This document shows positions 22,201 through 30,940 of a stretch of 64,000 nucleotides of DNA, one piece after another. Source of the DNA: Sipunculus nudus. Taxonomy: Eukaryota; Annelida; Sipuncula; Golfingiida; Sipunculidae. Under the pieces are notes generated by a model that was given only the letters and a program-made list of their open reading frames with translations, ran no database searches and was not told the origin of the DNA. A program made the translations under genes and the position numbers. Every line of letters starts with the position of its first letter. Positions within the stretch are counted from its first letter, which is position 1. Location: contig CM049307.1 in assembly GCA_026874595.1 (NCBI GenBank), positions 32,041,862-32,105,861 on the forward strand, written 5' to 3'.

Positions 22201-23768
22201 TGTGGTTGCCTTTTTGTTCGCGAGGGTTTTAAATTCGCAATATTCGCGAATGGGAAATGATCGCGAAAATGACACCCTCGGGGAAAAATTGGCCAAATGT
22301 GTATGTCCTTCTTAAGGTAGCATTAAGTGTAGCCAATATTTGTATGGGAATAGGTTAGAACAGTGGGAAATCTTAATATAAATTACATCCATGCAGGTAA
22401 AGGGAAAACGCTCTCTTAAATTTGAACAAAAGAACCTGTGCTGTGTGTACGGGCCCATCCTTATATGAGAAGAATATCACAAGATCATGAATTATTCTCA
22501 TATTTAATTATTCCTGTGTTATAATACACACAGGAATGGCTTTACCAAAGATTTGATATAGGTTCTGGTGAGATCGCGAAAATGAGACCCTTGCGAAACA
22601 TTAAAAATGGAGAAATCGCAAAATTTCAGCCTCGCGAATATGAAGCCAACCACAGTACATAGTGTAACTCATCATGATAAGGAACACATATTCTTTAACA
22701 TTACTGTGACTCTGTACTTTGGAGTCCTTAAAATTGCAGGTACTTGATTTAATCATATAGCTTGATTGAACACTAGAATATTCTTCTTTATCTGACTCCA
22801 TATGAAACCTGCTAAATTACTTATTCCACCTATTACATTACACCAAAAACCCAATTAATCAATTACCCCACAAACAACAGTAGAAGACTATCACACTAAA
22901 TTAATTATCTCACCAAGGAAAACAAACCCACTAAATGAAAAACACACAAAGTACAAAAGAAGACAAACCCACTAAAAATCATGATAATAACCCAATTAAC
23001 TACGATAGTAGACAACCCACTAAATAAATTACCCACAAACTACCATAGAAGTTAAATCCACCAAATAAATCACCCCACAAACTATGATTTTGAGAAAGAC
23101 ACACCACCAAGTTTAAATCTCATAAATGTTAAATTCATTCCACTTTATCAAGAAGTGTAAATTAAAGAATATTTATAACAGTGAATGTACATATGTGGTA
23201 GCTTTGAACCCTTATAAGGTGGTTTAACTACAGATATTCTGATGATAGATATTTGTTTGTGAAAATAATAAGCATCATAGTTTGATATGAAATCTCCTGT
23301 GTAAATAATATTGATGTGTTACTATTATTAGCAAATATACTCAATATACAGTGCAGAATGGTCTTGTCCTAGATATATATTTTTTCACTCAGTTCACTTA
23401 AGTAATCTACTTTTGCATCAAAACTGTTTTTTTTTTTAATGGTGCATAAAAGAGAAAGTTGCAAGGGAAACTGAAATGTGTGGTTGTCTTCCAACAGTAG
23501 AAGATATAGGTTTCAAGATAAATTTTTTAAAACCAGGTAGATGGGGTTCATGAGACAGAGTGTTGGTAGAGTGGATTTAAAGTTTGTATTTTTCTTGACG
23601 ATTTGTATCTGCAGTGATTCATTTGGAAATGAATACCTGAGAGAGCAGGGGATCCCGTATGAGACCGCATGGGATCTGTGGTCCAACGTCCTGGCCCTGG
23701 GACTGCTGGCACTGGTGTTCATGATGCTGGCTTATATACAGCTACGGAGAGTCAAGAAACTCAAGTAG
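745..23768 (+). CDS. abcg2: ABCG2-like half ABC transporter, 3' part (13 exons, 5' end outside window)
   Basis: ABCG2 is a half-size ATP-driven exporter in the plasma membrane that works as a dimer and removes amphipathic compounds such as urate, porphyrins and xenobiotics. The exons below join in one frame to 437 complete codons. They start at the end of the nucleotide-binding domain (EAYNNPPDFFLDVINGDSTAV, split by phase but continuous) and run through a linker, six membrane helices and the stop. Conserved ABCG2 landmarks include NQVF before SAVELF (Asn and Phe match the human drug-pocket residues N436 and F439), IPLRAIP (Arg at the position of R482) and FSGLLVNL (the di-leucine valve). Walker A, signature and Walker B exons must lie upstream. 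All introns are GT-AG and all phases agree. The linker is longer than in vertebrate ABCG2. The third extracellular loop has two cysteines, not three. Whether this is the ABCG2 ortholog or a lineage paralog cannot be told from here. The gene is split by a 12-kb intron full of transposons. Confidence 0.93.
1483..1623 (+). CDS. abcg2: ABCG2-like exon b: linker
   Basis: Acceptor atttcatacag, donor acat|gtgagt. Phase 1 in and out. It encodes a polar linker (TLGPDHSVIANGNGHLSK... ending PNGT) rich in Asn, Gly and Thr. This has no close match in vertebrate ABCG2, so the linker is enlarged here. The frame is open and both splice sites are strong, but the low similarity makes this exon less certain than the membrane exons. 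Confidence 0.75.
1776..1950. mobile_element. Short TIR element (MITE), TA-flanked
   Basis: 175 bp with terminal inverted repeats CAGTGGAACCCCAC and, inverted at the other end, CAATGGAACCCCAC. Both ends are flanked by TA. The TA duplication and CAGTGGAACC ends are typical of non-autonomous Tc1/mariner-type elements. Lies in the intron after exon b. Confidence 0.7.
5651..7516. mobile_element. TA-flanked TIR element nested in copy A
   Basis: 1,866 bp. Ends are perfect 12-bp inverted repeats CCGTAATGTCTA...TAGACATTACGG, with TTCGTA shared a few bases further in. TA is duplicated on both sides (5649-5650, 7517-7518). Empty sites ATGTTATAAAAAAG exist at 8115-8128 and in copy B near 41687. Internally it has a GCCGGTG/CACCGGC palindrome (5774-5789), repeated GCCGG motifs around 7060-7190, a tRNA-like segment and a (TG/TA)n tract. 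It is CpG-rich compared with its surroundings. No transposase frame, so non-autonomous. Confidence 0.85.
6402..6476 (+). pseudogene. tRNA-Ser-like remnant (possible SINE head)
   Basis: Contains an A-box-like TGGCCATTTGGTTAAAGGCG (6409-6428), close to the tRNA-Ser A-box/D-arm, and a perfect B box GGTTCAAACC at 6462-6471. The 53-bp spacing fits a class II tRNA with a long variable arm. The acceptor and T stems no longer pair well, so it is a decayed tRNA or tRNA-derived SINE head within the TIR element. Confidence 0.45.
7826..8427 (+). repeat. 602-bp tandem duplicate inside copy A
   Basis: Repeats 5356-5650 plus 7517-7825 (the same unit with the TIR element removed). It carries an undisturbed version of the TIR insertion site. 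Copy B has a single unit, so the duplication is specific to copy A. Confidence 0.85.
9979..10634. other. Intron sequence between two family H copies
   Basis: AT-rich; no exon, RNA gene or clear repeat end recognised. Confidence 0.5.
10635..13251 (+). mobile_element. Family H element, copy C
   Basis: 2,617 bp. Same TTAGCTCAGCTGACT hairpin plus short (GTCC)n at the left and CAGCTGAGCGTCGTGACCC...CCCTTGTT at the right. The left 1.3 kb follows copy A. The right part (about 12540-13250) instead matches, in reverse orientation, the element at 47300-48065. Non-coding. Confidence 0.75.
13677..13709 (+). CDS. abcg2: ABCG2-like exon c: 33-bp microexon in the linker
   Basis: Acceptor catcacttacag, donor gaag|gtaagg. 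Phase 1 on both sides, encoding (Y)GTYKNREINE. Length is a multiple of three, so it can be included or skipped without shifting the frame. The first four residues repeat the preceding NGTY. It is separated from exon b by the 12-kb intron with the nested transposons. Confidence 0.65.
13710..14938. other. Intron c-d of the ABCG2-like gene
   Basis: AT-rich intron with no recognised repeat or exon; ends in a normal GATGACAG acceptor. Confidence 0.6.
14939..15035 (+). CDS. abcg2: ABCG2-like exon d: linker, start of conserved helix
   Basis: Acceptor gatgacag, donor agtag|gtaggt. It encodes DAERGQVAPGEDDSALANKF then ADDYARSRWNSS, matching the ABCG2 region that precedes the connecting helix. A second GT four bases downstream (taggtag|gtaac) would break the phase, so the first is chosen. 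Phase 1 in, phase 2 out. Confidence 0.9.
15420..15528 (+). CDS. abcg2: ABCG2-like exon e: linker to connecting helix
   Basis: Acceptor ctgttgtag, donor ccag|gtgagg. Reads VKNECDAILKEYETRG...GYPTSFGRQ. The YPTSFGRQ end corresponds to the YTTSF..Q motif just before the amphipathic connecting helix of ABCG2. Phase 2 in, phase 0 out. Confidence 0.93.
15780..15845 (+). CDS. abcg2: ABCG2-like exon f: connecting helix
   Basis: Acceptor ttccctttcag, donor acag|gtatga. Encodes LGIVSKRAILNIIRNPQTSF plus VQ, the amphipathic helix and NP turn that couple the ATPase to the membrane domain in ABCG proteins. Phase 0 on both sides, 22 codons. Confidence 0.95.
15846..17762. other. Introns f-g and g-h (first part) around exon g
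   Basis: Apart from exon g (16766-16851) nothing is recognised. Minus-strand frames of 115 and 109 codons (16167-16514, 17211-17540) lack similarity or splice context. Confidence 0.5.
16766..16851 (+). CDS. abcg2: ABCG2-like exon g: transmembrane helix 1
   Basis: Acceptor tatttttcag, donor acag|gttagc. Encodes hydrophobic helix LFVMVVFAVVCGLIYLQVD, then a short extracellular turn ending GIQN, as in ABCG2 (TGIQNR across the junction). Phase 0 in, phase 2 out. Confidence 0.95.
17763..18216 (+). repeat. 35-bp minisatellite, 13 copies, next to exon h
   Basis: Unit close to CATGTGCTTTGATATTGTGA plus ATTACATAGACTTAC, 13 imperfect copies. The array stops about 40 bp before the exon h acceptor. Each unit reads CATGGTAAGTCTATG on the minus strand, a perfect antisense splice-donor core. 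Confidence 0.85.
18258..18347 (+). CDS. abcg2: ABCG2-like exon h: transmembrane helix 2
   Basis: Acceptor cttgtctgtag, donor tcat|gtaagt. Encodes VGAFFFIVMNQVFGNLSAVE then LFIKERAIF. Asn and Phe of NQVF and Glu of SAVELF match human residues N436, F439 and E446 of the substrate cavity. A 35-bp minisatellite ends about 40 bp upstream of the acceptor. Phase 2 on both sides. Confidence 0.95.
18803..19324 (+). mobile_element. Family H element, short copy E (522 bp)
   Basis: Left end TTAGCTCAGCTGACTGTAAG with a degraded GTCC tract; right end CAGCTGAGCGTCATTACCC...ATCACTTGTT. Complete at both ends but internally short and diverged. Lies in the intron between exons h and i. Confidence 0.7.
19468..19592 (+). 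CDS. abcg2: ABCG2-like exon i: transmembrane helix 3
   Basis: Acceptor tcttttcttccag, donor atag|gtatgt. Encodes HENAGGFYRVSAYFLAKVF then CDVIPLRAIPVTVFALIVYF. The Arg of PLRAIP is at the position of human R482, where changes alter drug specificity. Phase 2 in, phase 1 out. Confidence 0.95.
19593..21004. other. Introns i-j and j-k (first part)
   Basis: Apart from exon j (20370-20524) no gene, RNA or repeat end was recognised. Confidence 0.5.
20370..20524 (+). CDS. abcg2: ABCG2-like exon j: transmembrane helices 4 and 5a
   Basis: Acceptor cttggttatag, donor gatg|gtaagt. Encodes LTPTAGKFFFFVLVLALSGL and AIANLLIALCYVFMM, two hydrophobic helices separated by AISATVRVF. Phase 1 in, phase 0 out. 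Confidence 0.95.
21005..21092 (+). mobile_element. Solo hairpin end of a family F element
   Basis: Contains the GTATCCGCCAAAAC/GTTTTGCGGATAC hairpin followed by TTTTTGACCGGGATCCGG and GGAGAACGCCTCTGAGAC, as at 2356-2428. The rest of the element is absent. It stops 24 bp before the partial duplicate of exon k. Confidence 0.7.
21116..21153 (+). pseudogene. Partial duplicate of ABCG2-like exon k
   Basis: 38 bases match the start of exon k with 6 differences and no gap. They still read VFSILLVNMESFG against VFSGLLVNLESIG in the real exon. The copy lies 68 bp upstream of exon k, lacks an in-phase AG acceptor and is cut off after the valve motif, so it is a relic and not a usable exon. Confidence 0.75.
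21184..21273 (+). CDS. abcg2: ABCG2-like exon k: valve motif and helix 5b
   Basis: Acceptor ctgttttag, donor aaat|gtaagt. Encodes VFSGLLVNLESIGAWLRWIQ then YLSIFRYALN. SGLLVNL holds the di-leucine gate of ABCG2. A decayed partial copy of the first 38 bases lies immediately upstream in the intron. Phase 0 on both sides. Confidence 0.95.
21931..22004 (+). CDS. abcg2: ABCG2-like exon l: third extracellular loop
   Basis: Acceptor ttctctgcag, donor tttg|gtaagt. Encodes ALSINELKDGRFCLKNDNGT then ISSI, with an N-glycosylation sequon (NGT) at about the place where human ABCG2 is glycosylated. Phase 0 in, phase 2 out; the split codon gives Cys. Confidence 0.92.
22200..22655. mobile_element. TA-flanked TIR element, CpG-rich copy
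   Basis: 456 bp with imperfect inverted repeats of about 30 bp starting CTGTGGTTG and containing TTCGCGAGG, flanked by TA (22198-22199, 22656-22657). Many intact CGCG words (TTCGCG, ATCGCG). A decayed copy in the opposite orientation lies at 27741-28212. Confidence 0.8.
22816..23100. repeat. Degenerate C/A-rich tandem repeat, unit about 40 bp
   Basis: Loose repetition of CCCACAAACTAC..AGAAG and CCCACTAAATAAAT phrases; strongly C+A biased on the plus strand. Intron l-m of the ABCG2-like gene. Confidence 0.5.
23615..23768 (+). CDS. abcg2: ABCG2-like last coding exon: helix 6 and stop
   Basis: Acceptor gtatctgcag. Completes the split Cys, then reads DSFGNEYLREQGIPYETAWD, final helix LWSNVLALGLLALVFMMLAY, basic tail RRVKKLK and TAG at 23766-23768. 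The EYL..QGI motif and the short basic C-terminus fit ABCG2. The exon is richer in G+C than the flanking intron. Confidence 0.95.
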
Positions 23769-24914
23769 AGGTATTGGCTGGGACCACCAGGTGGTTAGAA
23801 AGGTCAGGGGACCAAGGACTGATGATGCACAAGGATATTATAGTATGGTCTGCACGTGAGAAGAGTCATTTCTCAGAGGTGTTCATCTGTGGGGAATTGT
23901 GCTGGGATGTCATAAATCTTGGTATCTTGGTGCAATCTTGAAATGATAGATCTTTCCCTGAGCATTACACATAATGTTCGTCTTCTGGGTTAGGTTCTTT
24001 GAGCCAGCATTGTATGGTTTGATAAATGAAAGCAGATACATGACACAAACAGGACCCCCATCTCTAATTCTAAGACAGAATTCTTTTACCTGCATCATTT
24101 GAGATATAGCAATTTCTGTTATGTTAATATATCAAACAAAAACTGTTAGTGTCAATTGTTGCCAACAGATGTCGCAGGTGTGGTGGAAAAGGTCTTGATT
24201 TTTTACCATGTTCCTTGCATAATTAATATGTTACTGTAATTTGTAGTCTTTCAGGAATAATTCATCTTGTCTTATTCTAAGTAAACATCATTTTATTTAT
24301 AATTCAGACTGTGTTATTTCCACAGAACTGTCTCTTTACAGATTTATTTCAGAGTACAGATTTATTTCAGAGTACTTTTTGGACCTTTCTTTTTTTCTAT
24401 ACATCATATTTATAGATCCAGTAGATCATATTCAAAAGGGATATGTTCTTTTACCATAGAAGTAATTTTGTATATAGATTTTTTTTCAGAAGGTTAAACA
24501 GCTGTTAATTTTTTATGTATTTATATTTATATTCCATTTGAGTGTTATGTAAACAGAGAAAATGCTTAGTAAAACGTCTGTACATTAGAGATTTAGATAT
24601 TATATATTTATATCAGCTATCAAGTGTCTCTGTCTTTGATACTCCTCATAATGACCATATAGATGTACTTTGGGGTACAGCAGATGTGTGTTCCATGCAT
24701 GTTTTGTTTTTGTACTCCTTGGAACAAGTAATGTTCTTTTCATATCAAATCTTCATATATCATAGAGGAAATAAAGAATAACAAACAACAACAGTGTATA
24801 AAAGAGCATGCACATTATCTGCTGACATTAGTTTGCCCTTCCCATTTATATTTATGATTGTAATAGCTTGTTATGACTAAAAATATTTCTTTACAATGTA
24901 CTTTGTAAACATAT

Positions 24915-24966
<52 letters not shown>

Positions 24967-25728
24967 CATATCCATTATTTATTCAAGAAAAAATTACACA
25001 TACCATTTCATCATGATCATTTGACTTGTGCAGCCAGTATTAATATTGTTCATATATTATTTAATATGAATGTATATTTCTTGAAGGAGATGAAAGAAAT
25101 GTCTCCCACCTTTTAGAATTTGACATGTTTTGTGGTGTGCTATACAATAAATCAAACATCCTTTTTCTTGTCTGTTTGGATAATCAGAATCATGTCACAC
25201 ATAGGCTGTATTAAACTGCAGAAGAAAACAAAACTCTATTACTCTGCATTTAATTGTTTCTAATTCTTAGTTGTATAAAAGTATTTAAGGCTAGTACAAG
25301 AGCATCAGTATTGATGTCATCTTCACAACTCCCATACATGTTCAGTTGTTGATAAACCATACTGTCTCATCTACTGGTATGAGAATTGCTGGAGATATGG
25401 TATTTGTCTGCATTATTCATTATTAGAAACAATGAAATGTCAGGGACCATGTTCAGCCAATGCAGAGGACTGAGAGGAGAGGATTGTGGGATATACCTAG
25501 ATATGATTAGATCTGAAACTTTTCAATTCCACTCTCATTATGTGCAGCCTTAACCTTCACATTTTCCATGGTTGATTTCTGTGCATACTGGGCCCTTGTT
25601 CAGTTTCAGGCAAGCAATTTTTGAGTGTATGTAGTTAGGAAGCCTATATTTACAATGAATTTTACAGTTCATAATTCCAAGTTCATTCATATTCTGTATG
25701 ATGTATGTCTCAGAATTTTCTAAATAAA
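23769..25728 (+). other. Probable 3' UTR of the ABCG2-like gene
   Basis: No conserved frame follows the stop. Poly(A) signals AATAAA are seen at 24770, 25146 and 25723; the last lies about 90 bp before a TIR element, so the longest transcript would carry about a 2-kb 3' UTR. A (TA)n microsatellite lies at about 24918-24961. Which signal is used cannot be told. Confidence 0.5.
24918..24961. repeat. (TA)n microsatellite
   Basis: About 20 TA dinucleotides in the probable 3' UTR of the ABCG2-like gene. A similar tract lies at 27436-27470. Confidence 0.9.
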
Positions 25729-25817
25729 TCTTTATACAACTGTATATATCTTTTTATTATCATCTTACATTTTAAAGCCAAGCATATACCGGTACATCAA
25801 CATGCTTAATTTAAGTG

Positions 25818-27439
25818 CAGTGGCGGATCCAGAGGGGGAGCTTTGGGGGCTGAAGCGCCTCCCCCCCCCCCAAACCACTGTTATAGGCCTTTTTATCAGA
25901 GAAATATGTATATCTATGCGTAATGTCCTTATGTCATTTGCATTATTTTTATTTATAATTGCCATAAAGCATTAAACAAACAACCAATTCAACAACAACA
26001 GAAAACTGGAAAAAAATGGAACTAAAAGAGTGTGTCTGTGCAATGCCCATATCTTTTTATATTTGAGAAGAATAAATTTGAATATCCACAATGGATGAAG
26101 ACATTAACATTACTATCCAAATTAATTCTACGCCATTCACGTAGAATTTTGCAGCTTCTTAAGGCTTCGACATCTTGAACGACATTTGTTTCAATTGGCC
26201 CTGTTTTTGGAAATACATGCACTCTTGATTGATTTGAACTGAATGATATTGTATTATCTTTCAGTTAAAACACAAACAGTGTATGTATATGCACAGTCTT
26301 TTTTATAATTGCAGAATTAAGCTCTTAAAACGTGCTGGCTCGTCAATAATAACATTTTAATAATTAATGATTAAGATTGGGGCTGTATTTATCCGCTTGA
26401 ATTTTCGTAGTCAAACACCTGTTGGACATATATGGTGAAATGAACAACTTTTCTAAATGTGACAGAAAAATTAAATATTATACTCACAGCTAAATTTATG
26501 AATATTTCTTATCGATCAGCAATGCAGTTATTGATGGTGCATAAATAAATACTAGATAACAAATGCTTTATAATACATCTAGACGTACACGCCAGAGATC
26601 AAATTTACCGTAAGCTGATAAGCTCTATGATATAGTAACCGCACACAGGAAAGAGTAATTCAGGCTACTGGTTATTCAAAATAATCTCGAATGAGTAAAA
26701 TCAACTTGAAATTCAGCACAGTAGTTCGAGTATATAACTCATTTTAATGGGATATCGGTTAACCTCAAATTAATATTTACATATTTCAATGTTGACTATA
26801 ATTTTTAAATGTTTACGTTTGCATTTATTTTATGAATGGGTAAACTTGGTTTTGATATAATAGAGGAATGCTTATAGATGCGTCCTTGCGAGTGTTCGGT
26901 TCTAATTTTCCAATCCTTTGATATGTTTACAAATGATAAATGAAAAGGGCATGTAGGCTATGGGGTGGGGTATATAAATGCTTCCCCCCCCCCCCCACTC
27001 ATGGTCTCAAAATATGCGAATACTAAGAAGTTATATGCAAATTTGCAAAAAAAAAGTTCTTTTCATACATAAGGATCACGTTGTGATTTTTTTTTGTTCA
27101 TGTGTAAGCACTGGTATTTGTGTAATTTTACCCAACTAAAGAGCAGCTCTCATAAGTTATATACATGCATGCGTGTTTTTACAGATTTATATATTCCATC
27201 AGCCCGCATTTGTAACACATACTGGAGGTTATCTTAATCAAGAAAATGTTTCTCCTTTATTATATATTGCGCAAAATTATTTAGCTGTAATGCTTCTTGT
27301 AATTTATTTAGTATTTCCTGCCTGTCAAGCATTGTACAGGAATATACAACGGATGAGCGAGTTTGAAAGTACTTCTGAAATATATTTACATTTACGTTTC
27401 ATCGAACATTGCCCAGTTTTTACCCTTCTAAATTATATA

Positions 27440-27473
<34 letters not shown>

Positions 27474-27562
27474 ATAATTATTATTTGTACTTTATCTGTA
27501 TCAAATTAAAACCAGTTTCTGATTCTAGCCCCCCCTGTTGAAAAATCCTGGATCCGCCCCTG
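25818..27562. mobile_element. 1.75-kb TIR element with GGCGGATCCAG ends
   Basis: Left end CAGTGGCGGATCCAG, right end (inverted) CAGGGGCGGATCCAG, each followed by a poly-C/G run. AGTG occurs directly outside both ends (25814-25817 and 27563-27566) and may be the target duplication. Ends of this type are known from hAT-like elements, but an 8-bp duplication is not seen, so the class is uncertain. No transposase was recognised; the 122-codon frame at 27173-27541 is partly microsatellite. Confidence 0.65.
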
Positions 27563-27740
27563 AGTGTCCCCAAAAGTTCAAAATATCCACTCATCTACAA
27601 ATTGGAAAAAGTTTTGACCAACTTAATGCAGTAACAGAGTACACCCTGCAAACAGCCAGACTCGCAAGGGTGTGATTCTGGTGGATATGGTTTGTGGGCT
27701 TCAAAATCTGCATCCCAAATTGCACTTGGGCTTCTACATA

Positions 27741-28212
27741 CTGTTGTTGGGCTCTATATTTGCGTGGCTGATGTTTTGCGATTTCATCACTTTTAATGTT
27801 TGCAAGGGTTTGGTTTTTGCGATTGCACCATAATTTATATTCTAAGCTCAGCAGTATTTGTATTGATTTTAAATTTAGTATGAAACCCAAAATGTCTCAC
27901 TCATTTATAGTTCAGTCATTAACTTATGATTTGTGTCACAGTTGATAAATCCCTTGTGAATACTGTCTGATTTTACAATAATTAATGCGTTTTATGCCTG
28001 GGCCAGTTTCAATACCATGCACATATAAATTTGCTGATTAGCTTGTTTTGAGGTGTGTGATAACTAATCACCTGTTTGTGCAGAAGCATCATCCCCTTTT
28101 GTTCATCTTAGTTGATGGGACATCTTATTCCCGAGGGATTCATATTTGTGATTATTTCACATTCACAAATATTGGGATAATAAAACCCTCATGAATAAAA
28201 AGGCAACCACAG
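27741..28212. mobile_element. TA-flanked TIR element, CpG-decayed copy
   Basis: 472 bp, inverted relative to 22200-22655. Ends CTGTTGTTGGGCTCTATATT and, inverted, CTGTGGTTGCCTTTTTATTC, flanked by TA. Positions that are CG in the other copy are mostly TG or CA here (TTCGCGAGG becomes TTCATGAGG, TTCGCG becomes TTTGTG). Confidence 0.75.
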
Positions 28213-28980
28213 TAATCAGCTGGTATAAATGTAGTGAAGAAGATCATGCTGTCAGTTAAGATATGTTGGATGAGAACGCATGTGAAATGTAAATAAAAGG
28301 TATTCCCTTGAAATATAACAAAATTGGATCTTAAAGTTTGACTGTTGATACAAGTAGTCCCAGCCATCTGACACTCCCTAACTGGAAGGGGTTTGTTTTG
28401 AGTAGACACAGCATCTGGCAGAAGAGTGTAACAGACCTTAACTATTAGCAATATCAGCACACTTAAACAAGATTTTCTAGAAATCAAGTGGCAAATTTTA
28501 TATGAAATTGTACTCAGACAGATCTATCACAGTGAAATTGATAAAGTTAAAGTGACATTTCTGAAGAGCATATTTGTTTGAACTTCTGATAGGTGTGGCT
28601 GGGGAACATTGTTTGAATTTTTTATCCATAATAAGGTAGATGTTCTGTAACCTTGAACGCTGAGGTGTCTGTCAGGATACTTAAACTGTGTTGTTGCCCT
28701 GTAGATCAAAGAATAAAGGTCACTGTGACCTAATTTTTTGCTTCAACTGAGATCTCAACCCAATTTGTCTATATATCAAGGGAGAATGTTTGGTGATTAT
28801 CTGTGCCTAGCTATGGCTGACTGGCCTTTTAGAAGGACAAAGACTGATAGCTGTGGCTCATAATGACTGAAATTAAGCTTAGCTAAAAAGTCTGCTAAGT
28901 TGAAAAAAAAAACAAACAAAAATTACTGCATGAATTTTATAGCTCCTTTAGTTTAAATGGATTTTAATATTAACCAGTAT
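28213..28980. other. Intergenic sequence
   Basis: No gene or recognised repeat. The 111-codon minus frame at 28152-28487 overlaps the TIR element and has no support. Confidence 0.5.
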
Positions 28981-30940
28981 GTGTAGTCACATCATGAAGG
29001 TGAGCACACATCTGAGCTTTGGTAGGTTCAGGAGTATTTGGTTTCATTTAGGTACACAGTAATAAACAATTTTTAGACAGGACACAGATAAAAGTTCTTT
29101 TGTGCAATGTATGGTGTGTTAAGCAAGATAATTATACACTTCTTAACCTTGGGTATGCACAAGCCATGTTGTTATATGCCAAATTAACCTACTATGCCTT
29201 GATGTTCTATATTCTGTGGTCCCATGCCTGTCAATGAGGCCAATGTCTCAATGGTTTAATTTGTTGGTCCCTTGCTTCTTTGCAAGGCAGAATATAAACC
29301 AGGATTTAAATCAGGCCAAGGTTTCATAATGATATCATCACAAACTCTGTATGATTGATGGCAATAAAGTTGGTTAAATAAGGCTTAAATACAATTAATC
29401 ATGGGGTCTGATCTTTTAAAAACAAGGAAAGATTGTGAAAATTTCATAACTTATGGTATTATTAGCAGTTGTATATGTATAATGTGTGATTACTATTAAC
29501 TCTTTTTATGCATTGGAGACTACCAGTATGTAGTGTTCACTGGTGTATAAATTTGCCATGTGAATAATGTGTATATCATGGTTGCTGCACAATCGTGTCA
29601 AATAAACAATCCTCCCAGTGACAGTGCAAAATGTTAAATTTCCTGTTCACATACACAATTTGTGCATTTTAACTGCTATGTTAGTTTGTGTTGATGAAAT
29701 GATGATAAAAGCTTATCCCTCCACTGTTTATGACAGGTTGTACTTGAAATAAAATTACACAGCATATACCTAAAAAGAGTTTTTATTAGTAAAATACCCT
29801 TCAGTTTAAAACAAACAATCAATAAGAATATTCTTAAAACAGCCTGAGGGGGACAGATTTTTTATATATAAAGGGAATATCAGATTTTAACATAATGAAT
29901 GGTATTGTCCCTTGTGTTATATATATGGTGAATAATTTATATTACTTTTAAATTTTAACAGTGTAGTCACATCATGAAGGTGAGCACACATCTGAGCTTT
30001 GGTAGGTTCAGGAGTATTTGGTTTCATTTAGGTACACAGTAATAAACAATTTTTAGACAGGACACAGATAAAAGTTCTTTTGTGCAATGTATGGTGTGTT
30101 AAGCAAGATAATTATACACTTCTTAACCTTGGGTATGCACAAGCCATGTTGTTATATGCCAAATTAACCTACTTTGCCTTGATGTTCTATATTCTGTGGT
30201 CCCATGCCTGTCAATGAGGCCAATGTCTCAATGGTTTAATTTGTTGGTCCCTTGCTTCTTTGCAAGGCAGAATATAAACCAGGATTTAAATCAGGCCAAG
30301 GTTTCATAATGATATCATCACAAACTCTGTATGATTGATGGCAATAAAGTTGGTTAAATAAGGCTTAAATACAATTAATCATGGGGTCTGATCTTTTAAA
30401 AACAAGGAAAGATTGTGAAAATTTCATAACTTATGGTATTATTAGCAGTTGTATATGTATAATGTGTGATTACTATTAACTCTTTTTATGCATTGGAGAC
30501 TACCAGTATGTAGTGTTCACTGGTGTATAAATTTGCCATGTGAATAATGTGTATATCATGGTTGCTGCACAATCGTGTCAAATAAACAATCCTCCCAGTG
30601 ACAGTGCAAAATGTTAAATTTCCTGTTCACATACACAATTTGTGCATTTTAACTGCTATGTTAGTTTGTGTTGATGAAATGATGATAAAAGCTTATCCCT
30701 CCACTGTTTATGACAGGTTGTACTTGAAATAAAATTACACAGCATATACCTAAAAAGAGTTTTTATTAGTAAAATACCCTTCAGTTTAAAACAAACAATC
30801 AATAAGAATATTCTTAAAACAGCCTGAGGGGGACAGATTTTTTATATATAAAGGGAATATCAGATTTTAACATAATGAATGGTATTGTCCCTTGTGTTAT
30901 ATATATGGTGAATAATTTATATTACTTTTAAATTTTAACA
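28981..30940 (+). repeat. 980-bp tandem duplication (2 copies)
   Basis: 28981-29960 is repeated at 29961-30940. Reading line by line I found one clear difference (ACTATGCC against ACTTTGCC). Non-coding. Either a very recent duplication or an assembly artefact. Confidence 0.95.

Noticed and set aside
27173-27541. 122-codon plus frame inside the GGCGGATCCAG element
   Set aside because: Partly made of a TA microsatellite; no transposase or other domain visible.
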